From contig JBKPDC010000325.1 in the NCBI GenBank assembly GCA_046727715.1, forward strand, positions 1-5,578: a DNA stretch of 5,578 nt, written 5' to 3'. A program made the translations under genes and the position numbers. The stretch is from CAVQLX01 sp046727715. GTDB taxonomy: Bacteria; Desulfobacterota; Binatia; DP-6. The notes under the pieces are model-generated. The model did no database searches and had not been told where the DNA came from. It saw only the letters and a list, made by a program, of their open reading frames with translations. Positions 1-5,578 of this stretch are shown here, in pieces; within the stretch, counting starts at the first letter, position 1; each line of letters opens with the position of its first letter.

Positions 1-2106
1 GACACCACCGTCCTCGGCGACTTCGGGGGCCGCACCCTCACGCACTTCGGCGTGACCTCCACCTTCTTCAAGAAGGACGGCGCGTTCTTCGTCCGCACCG
101 AGGGCCCGGATGGCAAGCTCGCCGACTACCAGGTGGCATACACCTTCGGTGTCGATCCGCTGCAGCAATACCTGGTGAGCCTCCCCGGTGGCCGCTGGCA
201 GGCCCTGCCGCTCGCCTGGGACACGCGGCCGCGCGCCGCCGGCGGACAGCGCTGGTTTCACCTGAACCCCGACGAGCGGATCCCCCCCGGCGATCTGCTG
301 CACTGGACCGGCATCGCGGGCAACTGGAACCACATGTGCGCCGAGTGCCACTCGACGAACGTCCGCAAGAACTACGACCCCGCCGCGGAACGCTACGAGA
401 CCACCTGGTCCGAGATCGACGTGGCATGCGAGGCCTGTCACGGGCCAGGCTCGAATCACGTGGCCTGGGCGCGCGCCGAGACCGACGGGGCCGGGGCTGA
501 ACCGCACAAGGGCCTGGTCGATCTCGGCGACGCCGACGGCGCGCACTGGGTCATGGACCCCGCGACCGGCATCGCCCGCCGGAGTGCCCCACGGCGATCG
601 CATGTGGAGGTCGAGACCTGCGGCCGCTGCCACTCGCGCCGCGGCCTCGTGAGCGAGGACTACGTCTGGGGCCGACCGTTGCTGGACACGCATCGCGTCG
701 CCCTGCTCGACGAGGTGCTCTACCACGCCGACGGTCAGATCAAGGACGAGGTGTACGAGTACGGCTCGTTCCTCCAGAGCCGGATGTATGCCGCCGGCGT
801 GACCTGCACCGACTGTCACGACGCCCACAGCACCAGGCTGCGCGACGCGACCGACGACGTGAACGCGGTGTGCGCCCGGTGCCACCTGCCGGCGCGGTTC
901 GCCACGCCCGAGCATCACCATCATGCCGCCGGGTCGCCCGGTGCGAGCTGCGTCGCCTGTCACATGCCGGAGCGGACCTACATGGTGGTCGATCCGCGAC
1001 GCGATCACAGCCTGCGCGTCCCGCGTCCCGATCTCTCGGTGAAGATCGGAACGCCGAACCCGTGCACTGGCTGCCATGCCAAGGAGCCAGCGCAGTGGGC
1101 GGCCGACGCCGCGACGCGCTGGTGGGGGACGGCGCGAGGGAGTCGGCCCCACTGGGGCGAGGCGATCCACGCGGGCCGCGAGGACCTCCCCGGAGCGGGC
1201 CCGGCCCTTGCCGGGCTGACCGACGACACGACGCAGCCGGGCATCGTGCGGGCGACCGCCGTCTCGATGCTGGGTCGGTATCTCGGTCCGGCCACGGGGC
1301 CGACGGTCGAGCGCGCGCTGCGGGACCAGGACCCGCTGGTGCGCGACGCGGCGCTGGCCGCGCTGACTGGGGTTGACCCGCAGGTGCGCGCGCGGCTGGT
1401 GGCCCCGCTGCTGCGCGATCCGGTGCGGACGGTGCGCATCGACGCCGCGCGGGCCCTGGCGGTGCTGCCGCCGGACCAGCTTGCCGACACCGATCGGGCG
1501 CCGTTCGAGTCCGCCCTCGCGGAGGACCGCGCCGCGCAGATGGTCAACGCCGACCGCCCGGAGGGGCAGCTCAACCTCGCCATGCTCGAGGCGGAGCGCG
1601 GTGATTTCGACACGGCGGAGCGCCGCTACCGAGACGCGCTGCGCATCGCGCCCGCATTCGCCTCCACCTACGTGAACCTCGCCGACCTCTACCGCGCGCA
1701 GGGGCGTGACGCCGAGGGCGAACAGGTACTGCGCCAGGGACTGGCCGTGGCGCCGCAGGATGCCGACCTTCACCATGCCCTGGGATTGGCGCTCATCCGG
1801 CAGAAGCGGCTCGCCGAGGCGCTCGGCTCGCTGGCCCGCGCTACCGAGCTCGCCCCAGAGCAGGCGCGGTACGCCTATGTGTACGCCGTCGCGCTCCACG
1901 ATACGGGCCAGCCGGACCATGCGCTCGGCGTGCTCCGCGCCGCACACGAGCGGCACCCCGGCGATCGCGACGTGTTGATCGCGCTGGCCACGATGAGCCG
2001 CGACCGCGGGAACCGCGCCGCGGCCCTCGCCTGGGCCCGGGCGCTCCGGGATCTCGATCCGCAGGATGCCGGCGCCCAGCGGCTCGTCGCGGAGCTGCAG
2101 CGCTGA
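1..2106 (+). CDS. Multihaem c-type cytochrome with HEAT and TPR repeats (5' end missing)
   Basis: The reading frame is open from base 1, and the residues before the first possible start (GTG at 52) continue the family pattern (VLGDF, THFGVTS). The gene is therefore cut by the window edge and GTG 52 is not the true start. Counting from base 1, 701 residues are visible. Seven CXXCH haem-attachment motifs lie at about residues 113 (CAECH), 143 (CEACH), 207 (CGRCH), 269 (CTDCH), 291 (CARCH), 317 (CVACH) and 355 (CTGCH). This arrangement resembles the cytochrome c554/doubled-CXXCH group. Residues about 405-497 look like HEAT repeats, and 520-689 are five consecutive 34-residue TPR units. Members of this family usually start with a signal peptide and a further CXXCH, so an octahaem protein is likely; that part is inferred. 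It would be exported, matured by the cytochrome c machinery, and act in periplasmic electron transfer, with HEAT/TPR parts binding partners. The redox partner and any catalytic activity are unknown. The NrfA-type CXXCK haem site is not visible, so a nitrite reductase name is not supported. Confidence 0.93.
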   Translation, partial: DTTVLGDFGGRTLTHFGVTSTFFKKDGAFFVRTEGPDGKLADYQVAYTFGVDPLQQYLVSLPGGRWQALPLAWDTRPRAAGGQRWFHLNPDERIPPGDLLHWTGIAGNWNHMCAECHSTNVRKNYDPAAERYETTWSEIDVACEACHGPGSNHVAWARAETDGAGAEPHKGLVDLGDADGAHWVMDPATGIARRSAPRRSHVEVETCGRCHSRRGLVSEDYVWGRPLLDTHRVALLDEVLYHADGQIKDEVYEYGSFLQSRMYAAGVTCTDCHDAHSTRLRDATDDVNAVCARCHLPARFATPEHHHHAAGSPGASCVACHMPERTYMVVDPRRDHSLRVPRPDLSVKIGTPNPCTGCHAKEPAQWAADAATRWWGTARGSRPHWGEAIHAGREDLPGAGPALAGLTDDTTQPGIVRATAVSMLGRYLGPATGPTVERALRDQDPLVRDAALAALTGVDPQVRARLVAPLLRDPVRTVRIDAARALAVLPPDQLADTDRAPFESALAEDRAAQMVNADRPEGQLNLAMLEAERGDFDTAERRYRDALRIAPAFASTYVNLADLYRAQGRDAEGEQVLRQGLAVAPQDADLHHALGLALIRQKRLAEALGSLARATELAPEQARYAYVYAVALHDTGQPDHALGVLRAAHERHPGDRDVLIALATMSRDRGNRAAALAWARALRDLDPQDAGAQRLVAELQR

Positions 2107-2405
2107 CGGACGTCGAGCGTCGCGATGGGTCCAGGCCAGGCGGTTGGCACGACAGGCAAGATGTCGTCTCCCCCGCGCGAGACTGGAGCACGTTCCACCG
2201 AACGCGGCGCGATATGGCCCAAAAGCGCCCTTCGTCGCCTGCGTCCGGCACGCCACGGATCGTTCCGGTTGACGGCTTCCAGGCAGAGAGGCAGATGCGC
2301 GTGACGAAACCCGTCGAGCGCTCGGTGACACCGGTGTCTCCGGTCCCCCCGCTCTTGGGGCCGCGCGACCCATGGTCGGAGCACTGAGGCGATCGGGGTC
2401 GATCG
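2107..2405. other. Intergenic gap between cytochrome and membrane-protein genes
   Basis: This 299-base stretch has no credible gene: the overlapping frames on both strands are arginine-rich or lack a domain pattern. It holds a perfect 12-bp palindrome at 2327-2338. It also holds a possible hairpin at 2341-2363, with CCCC pairing GGGG and a further CGG/CCG pair across a bulged T, but no T-run follows. A weak inverted repeat GGCGC/GCGCC lies at 2206-2210 and 2225-2229. No clear intrinsic terminator follows the cytochrome stop codon. The length suggests the downstream gene has its own promoter, but I cannot place -35/-10 boxes with confidence in such GC-rich sequence. Confidence 0.6.
2327..2338. 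promoter_or_regulatory. Perfect 12-bp palindrome, possible operator
   Basis: GACACCGGTGTC reads identically on both strands and lies 67 bases before the ATG of the membrane-protein gene, a sensible distance for a dimeric regulator site. The symmetry is directly visible. A regulatory role is inference, because short GC-rich palindromes also arise by chance and no regulator gene is nearby. Confidence 0.25.
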
Positions 2406-3761
2406 ATGCGCGACGTCGCAGAGTCGGCAGACCGGAACCCTGGCTGCCATCGCCGGCCGACGCTCCTGGTCACGGGATTTCTCCTGACCGGCGTGTTCGT
2501 GCTGCGGGTCTGTTACGGATTGAGTCTCGAGCTGCGGACGGGTGACGACGTCCAGGTCTATCTGCTCGGACTCAAGTTCTTCACGACCGGCCAGTGGCCC
2601 TTTTTCGGTCCCGACGTGTACCACCGGACGTACACCCAGATTCCCGGGCCCTTGCTGGGACTTCTCGTCGGCGTGCCACTCGTGCTCACCCGACAGCCCG
2701 AGGCACCGCTCATCCTGCTCAACATCCTGTCCCTCGCAGGGCTGCTCTTCCTCGCACTCTACCTCTCGCGGCGTTTCCCGCTGGTCCCCGCGTGGCTCAC
2801 CTGCGCGTGGCTCCTCACCTGTCCGTGGGCCCTGAATTACTCGACGCACGTGTACAACCCCTCGTATCTCCTCTTCCTCAGCTGCCTCTTCTTCGTGGCC
2901 TTCTTCGAGCTGGTGCCCTCGCTCACGGGTAACCTGCTGCCGGCATGGGCAGCCTTCTTCCTTCTGGGTTCTTCCTTCGGGGCCGCGGTGCAGATCCATC
3001 TCTCGTGGGTACTCCTCGTTCCGTTCCTGCTGGCGGCGATTTTCGCCCGTGCGCGCGCGCGGCTCCTGACGCCCTCCCAGATCGCGTGGCTGCTCCTCGG
3101 AGCCGGCGTATCGCTCGCGCTGCTCGTACCCACTGCGGCCGCGTACGGCCTTCCATCGCTGTTCGAGGCACTCGGCAGCCATGTGCGCGTCCGTCGCAAC
3201 GGCGTCTCCGCCCTCGTCACCATCATCGCGCGCTTCCTCTCCTTCGCGAGCTTCGAGATGCCACACGTCCTCGGCCGGAGCGGGCAGGCCCAGGCCGACC
3301 TCTTGCGACAGAGTCCCTGGCTCGTCCCCTTGCTGGTCGCGCTGGGGATCGTGGGTCTGGTCCAACCCTTCGTGCTGCTCGCCGTCATCCTCCGCCCGGC
3401 GCTGTTGAAGCTGCCGGGCGATCCCTGCCGCTGCGTTCGCGGGCTCGTCCTCGCTACCGTGCTCCTCACCTGGACCGCGTTCCTCTTCACCTCACGGCCC
3501 CCGACCGCCCGCAACTACTACATCCTCTGTCCGGTCGCGTTCCTCGCCGGCTACCTCGCGTTCGGATCGCTCATCGTCACCCCCAGGGCGCGGCAGTGGG
3601 CCGTGTGCATCCTCGCCTGCAACATTGTCTTTCACATCGGCCTCGCGGCCACGCGTCTCGCGATCGTTCCGTGGGCCACGCGGCGAGCGACCGTCTCGCG
3701 CGCCATCGAGCAGAACGACTACCGCATCCTGGGAGAGCGCCGGGCTCACGCGCGCTACTGA
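2406..3761 (+). CDS. Multi-pass membrane protein, putative GT-C (GT39/ArnT-like) glycosyltransferase
   Basis: This 451-residue integral membrane protein has about 11-13 hydrophobic segments, for example near residues 19-38, 80-96, 100-120, 126-144, 152-172, 178-215, 226-247, 304-330, 345-362, 371-391 and 397-420. After the first segment comes a short loop with an acidic pair, RTGDDVQVY (Asp47-Asp48). A loop reading WPFFGPDVY and then PGPLLGLLVG at about 64-90 follows. GT-C glycosyltransferases that use polyprenyl-phosphate sugars place their catalytic acid in this first extracytoplasmic loop. VQIHLSW near 195-201 and ARNYY near 368-372 also resemble positions in GT39-like proteins. If so, it would transfer a sugar onto a lipid, protein or glycan outside the cytoplasmic membrane; donor and acceptor are unknown. 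The start is well bounded: an in-frame TGA at 2385 precedes ATG 2406 with no other start between. The Shine-Dalgarno is weak (GGGG at 2395-2398). The ends are basic and probably cytoplasmic. The family assignment rests on topology and the DD loop, so a generic polytopic membrane protein remains possible. Confidence 0.8.
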   Translation: MRDVAESADRNPGCHRRPTLLVTGFLLTGVFVLRVCYGLSLELRTGDDVQVYLLGLKFFTTGQWPFFGPDVYHRTYTQIPGPLLGLLVGVPLVLTRQPEAPLILLNILSLAGLLFLALYLSRRFPLVPAWLTCAWLLTCPWALNYSTHVYNPSYLLFLSCLFFVAFFELVPSLTGNLLPAWAAFFLLGSSFGAAVQIHLSWVLLVPFLLAAIFARARARLLTPSQIAWLLLGAGVSLALLVPTAAAYGLPSLFEALGSHVRVRRNGVSALVTIIARFLSFASFEMPHVLGRSGQAQADLLRQSPWLVPLLVALGIVGLVQPFVLLAVILRPALLKLPGDPCRCVRGLVLATVLLTWTAFLFTSRPPTARNYYILCPVAFLAGYLAFGSLIVTPRARQWAVCILACNIVFHIGLAATRLAIVPWATRRATVSRAIEQNDYRILGERRAHARY

Positions 3762-3802
3762 GCCGGATCCAGGCGCAGCAGCCGAGGGGACAACCGGCTC
3801 TT
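3760..3802 (+). terminator. Weak terminator-like inverted repeat after the membrane-protein gene
   Basis: GAGCCGG begins at the last two bases of the TGA stop codon region (3760-3766) and is matched by CCGGCTC at 3794-3800, followed by only two Ts. The 7-bp arms are perfect, but the loop is 27 bases and there is no T-tract, so intrinsic termination is doubtful. It is listed as the only candidate at this gene end. Confidence 0.2.
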
Positions 3803-4068
3803 CGACGCGCGTGCAGGTGGGCGACAGCTTGCTTGACCCCTAGCGGGGCCGGCCGATGCATGCGACCTGCAGCGCTTGTCGCGTGGCCGGTCGACGACGT
3901 CGGGCGGCGACTCGCTGGCGGCGCCGCCGCGGGCGAATCCACGCTTCAGCCGACCCCGACGCCCCGTGTCTTGTCGCCGTCCCGCCACGGATGTATCGGT
4001 CGCGAGAGGGCGACGCGCGTGACGCCGGGAAGCCGGCCCGCCCTGACAGCTCGCGAAAGGAGCCGATG
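3762..4068. other. Intergenic gap upstream of the LLM oxidoreductase gene
   Basis: This stretch of about 307 bases has no supported gene. The frame continuous with the downstream gene opens at ATG 3856, after an in-frame TAG at 3841. Its first 70 codons are arginine-rich and unlike the start of any luciferase-family protein, so they are treated as non-coding. Visible structure includes a GAGCCGG/CCGGCTC inverted repeat at 3760-3766 and 3794-3800, a perfect palindrome GGCGGCGCCGCC at 3917-3928, and a 5-bp hairpin with a GAAG loop at 4024-4037 just ahead of the ribosome binding site. A promoter for the oxidoreductase probably lies here but cannot be placed. Confidence 0.6.
4056..4062 (+). promoter_or_regulatory. 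Strong Shine-Dalgarno sequence that decides the LLM start
   Basis: AAAGGAG matches the consensus ribosome binding site. Two adjacent ATG codons follow, at 4066 (3 bases after the motif) and 4069 (6 bases after). The longer spacing is closer to optimal, so 4069 is preferred. The motif also rules against the far-upstream ATG at 3856. Confidence 0.75.
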
Positions 4069-5211
4069 ATGCACGTTGGAATGGGAGTGATCTTCCAGGG
4101 ACAGGGCGAAGGGCGAACCGATCGCAACGTCTACCGCAACGAGCTCCGCGTCGCCGACCTGGCCGAAGCGCTCGGGTTCGACTCCCTGTGGGGCGTCGAG
4201 CATCACTTCACCGACTACACCATGTGCCCGGACGTGCTCCAGTACCTGACCTACTTCGCGGGGCGCACGCAGCGGATCCAGCTCGGATCGATGGTCGTCG
4301 TCCTGCCGTGGCACGATCCGCTGCGCGTCGCCGAGCAAGTCGTCATGCTCGATCACATGTCGAACGGACGTGTCATCCTGGGGATCGGGCGAGGCCTCGG
4401 CAAGGTCGAGTTCGAGGGGTTCGGCGTGAACCAGGAGGACAGCCGCGAGATCTTCGTCGAGGCCACGCAGATGATCCTCGCGGGTCTGGAGCGCGGCTAC
4501 TGCGAGTTCGACGGGAAGTTCGTCAAGCAGCCTCGCCGCGAGCTCCGCCCGCGGCCCTTCAAGTCGTTCCGCGGACGCACCTACGCGGCCGCCGTGTCGC
4601 CCGAGTCCGCGGAGATCATGGCCCGGCTGGGGATCGGGCTCCTGATCATCCCACAGAAGCCCTGGGAGCTGGTGGCCCAGGAGCTGAACACCTATCGCCA
4701 GCTCTATCGCGAGGTGAACGGTACGGATGCGCCGCCGCCGATCGTCGGGGCGTGGCTCTACTGTGACGAGAGCGCCGAGCGCGCGGCCGAGTACGGCCGG
4801 AAGTACGTGGGCGCCTACTGGAACTCGGTGGTGCGCCACTACGACCTCATCGGCGATCACCTGACGAAGATGCGGGGCTACGAGTCGTACAAGAAGATGC
4901 AGGAGATGGTGAACGCGCCCGGCGGCGTGGATGCCATGACCGAGTTCTTCGTCAACCTCCAGGTCACCGGGACGCCCGAGCAGTGCTACGACAGGATCCT
5001 CGACATCCAGAAGCGGACCGGGGCGGAGGCGTTCAACGCCGTCTTCAGCTACGGAGCGATGCCGTACGACCTCGTCGACTCCAGCGTGAGGCTCTTCGCC
5101 GCCGAGGTCATGCCCGCGCTCAAGCAGTGCATCCCGATCGAGGATCAGCTGATCGCGCGGGCCGGCGTCGGGCGGACGGCGGACGCCGGCGCCTATCGGC
5201 TCCCCATCTGA
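4069..5211 (+). CDS. LLM class flavin-dependent oxidoreductase (bacterial luciferase-like)
   Basis: This complete 380-residue protein is of usual length for the luciferase-like monooxygenase family, which folds as a TIM barrel and uses reduced FMN or F420 to oxidise small organic substrates in the cytosol. Family hallmarks are clear: a short N-terminal strand (MHVGMGVIFQ); LGFDSLWGVEHHF at about 35-47, with the typical E-H-H cluster; LGSMVVVLPWHDPLRVAEQ at 72-90; LDHMSNGRVILGIGRGLG at 94-111; and a C-terminal VTGTPEQCYDRIL at about 299-311, the usual G-(T/S)-P segment near the barrel end. The last 25 or so residues after the ALKQ helix are a polar tail lacking family motifs. I chose ATG 4069 because AAAGGAG lies six bases before it; ATG 4066 would add one Met. 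The gene stands alone after a gap of about 300 bases, and no flavin reductase or substrate-pathway gene is adjacent, so substrate and cofactor (FMN versus F420) stay open. The family call is secure; the specific reaction is unknown. Confidence 0.94.
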   Translation: MHVGMGVIFQGQGEGRTDRNVYRNELRVADLAEALGFDSLWGVEHHFTDYTMCPDVLQYLTYFAGRTQRIQLGSMVVVLPWHDPLRVAEQVVMLDHMSNGRVILGIGRGLGKVEFEGFGVNQEDSREIFVEATQMILAGLERGYCEFDGKFVKQPRRELRPRPFKSFRGRTYAAAVSPESAEIMARLGIGLLIIPQKPWELVAQELNTYRQLYREVNGTDAPPPIVGAWLYCDESAERAAEYGRKYVGAYWNSVVRHYDLIGDHLTKMRGYESYKKMQEMVNAPGGVDAMTEFFVNLQVTGTPEQCYDRILDIQKRTGAEAFNAVFSYGAMPYDLVDSSVRLFAAEVMPALKQCIPIEDQLIARAGVGRTADAGAYRLPI

Positions 5212-5578
5212 CGGCGCGCGCGAGCCTGCACGCCGCGCGAGCCACCGACGGATGATCGGACGACCTCGAGCTCGAACGGCCGCACCTGTTGCACGAGGCG
5301 GAAGTCGCGCCCGTTTCGAGTGATGACGGTCGCCCCGATCGAGCGGGCTGTGAGCGCGATCAGGACGTCGTTGCTGAGCCCGCCTGCCACGCGACTCCGG
5401 GCGGCTGGGAGGCGGGTCCACAGCCTTGCCAGGACCACGCCCGCGTCTCTCCACACGCGATGCGTCGGGGTGACGACGCGGCCGACGCGTTCGAACGGCT
5501 CGTAGAGTGCCGCCGCAAGGCTTCGATGCTGCGGGGTTCGCGCCCCTGCCAGGAGCTCCTGGACCACCACGGAGCAGA
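5193..5578 (-). CDS. VapC-like PIN-domain ribonuclease (N-terminus beyond the window)
   Basis: The minus-strand frame is open to the right edge. Codons before the first visible GTG (5570) extend the family pattern, reading C-S-V-V-V-Q-E-L-L-A-G, so the gene continues past base 5578 and GTG 5570 is not the real start. About 128 residues are visible. PIN nucleases use a cluster of acidic residues to bind metal and cut RNA. Three candidates are seen, numbered from the GTG: Glu5 in VVQELLAG, Asp68 in LSNDVLIALTAR, and Asp89 in ATVITRNGRDF. The first catalytic Asp (usually in a DTS motif near the N-terminus) would lie outside the window. The domain normally ends near FELEVV (about 104). Here a basic 21-residue tail follows and runs into the convergent LLM gene. 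VapC proteins are toxins that cleave tRNA or rRNA and are neutralised by a VapB-type antitoxin, usually encoded just upstream, which here would be past the right edge. The PIN call is firm; toxin-antitoxin function is inferred. Confidence 0.86.
   Translation of the reverse strand, partial: CSVVVQELLAGARTPQHRSLAAALYEPFERVGRVVTPTHRVWRDAGVVLARLWTRLPAARSRVAGGLSNDVLIALTARSIGATVITRNGRDFRLVQQVRPFELEVVRSSVGGSRGVQARARRQMGSR

Noticed and set aside
1..2106. Naming the cytochrome as nitrite reductase NrfA or hydroxylamine oxidoreductase
   Set aside because: All visible haem motifs are CXXCH, no CXXCK site is seen, and the HEAT/TPR C-terminal half is not part of those enzymes.
1875..3365. A 496-codon open frame on the minus strand, antisense to the membrane-protein gene and the end of the cytochrome gene
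   Set aside because: Its translation is rich in E, R, Q and G with no domain pattern and it spans two well-supported plus-strand genes. This is the expected mirror of hydrophobic GC-rich coding sequence.
3917..3928. Perfect palindrome GGCGGCGCCGCC as an operator
   Set aside because: It is composed only of G and C in a very GC-rich gap, where such symmetry is likely by chance. It is mentioned under the gap rather than called as a site.
3856..4068. Upstream extension of the LLM gene from ATG 3856
   Set aside because: The 70-odd added residues are arginine-rich and unlike the family, whose members begin with a beta strand such as MHVGMGVIFQ. A consensus AAAGGAG lies directly before the tandem ATGs at 4066/4069.
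4021..4068. Possible cobalamin-type riboswitch, suggested by a GCCGGGAAGCCGGC segment
   Set aside because: Only a short local resemblance is present. The other conserved boxes and stems of that class are not visible in the leader.
2945..4069. A 374-codon plus-strand frame overlapping the membrane-protein gene and the following gap
   Set aside because: It is arginine- and proline-rich throughout, without hydrophobic or domain structure, and is out of frame with the supported gene.
3946..5454. A 502-codon minus-strand frame opposite the LLM gene
   Set aside because: It is a low-complexity R/D/H/L-rich shadow of a clear luciferase-family gene and also crosses the PIN gene in another frame.

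Overview
The window is a very GC-rich piece of bacterial chromosome. Third codon positions are mostly G or C, and genes are tightly coded with two gaps of about 300 bases. No ribosomal RNA, tRNA, insertion sequence, phage gene or CRISPR array is visible. The gene content (a TPR-fused multihaem cytochrome, a polytopic GT39-like membrane protein, a luciferase-family oxidoreductase and a PIN-domain toxin) suits a soil or subsurface high-GC lineage such as Rokubacteria, Acidobacteria, Gemmatimonadota or a deltaproteobacterium. That placement is only a guess from gene style; no phylogenetic marker is present.

Layout, left to right. (1) Bases 1-2106, plus strand: the 3' part of a large periplasmic multihaem c-type cytochrome. 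It has seven visible CXXCH haem motifs, then HEAT-like repeats, then five tandem 34-residue TPR units. Its N-terminus lies off the left edge. (2) Bases 2107-2405: non-coding gap with a perfect 12-bp palindrome. (3) Bases 2406-3761, plus strand: a 451-residue multi-pass membrane protein resembling GT-C fold (GT39/ArnT-like) glycosyltransferases. (4) Bases 3762-4068: non-coding gap ending in a strong Shine-Dalgarno sequence. (5) Bases 4069-5211, plus strand: a complete bacterial luciferase-like (LLM class) flavin-dependent oxidoreductase. (6) Bases 5193-5578, minus strand: the C-terminal part of a VapC-like PIN-domain ribonuclease. It runs off the right edge and overlaps the 3' end of the LLM gene tail to tail by 19 bases.

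The three plus-strand genes are separated by gaps of about 300 bases, so they are probably separate transcription units rather than one operon, and no shared pathway is evident. The cytochrome would act in periplasmic electron transfer, the membrane protein in envelope glycan or lipid glycosylation, the LLM enzyme in cytosolic oxidation of an unknown substrate, and the PIN protein as a toxin whose antitoxin would lie beyond the right edge. I found no convincing new multi-gene system. The most notable items are the haem/HEAT/TPR fusion, the unassigned GT-C-like protein and the convergent overlap at the right end.
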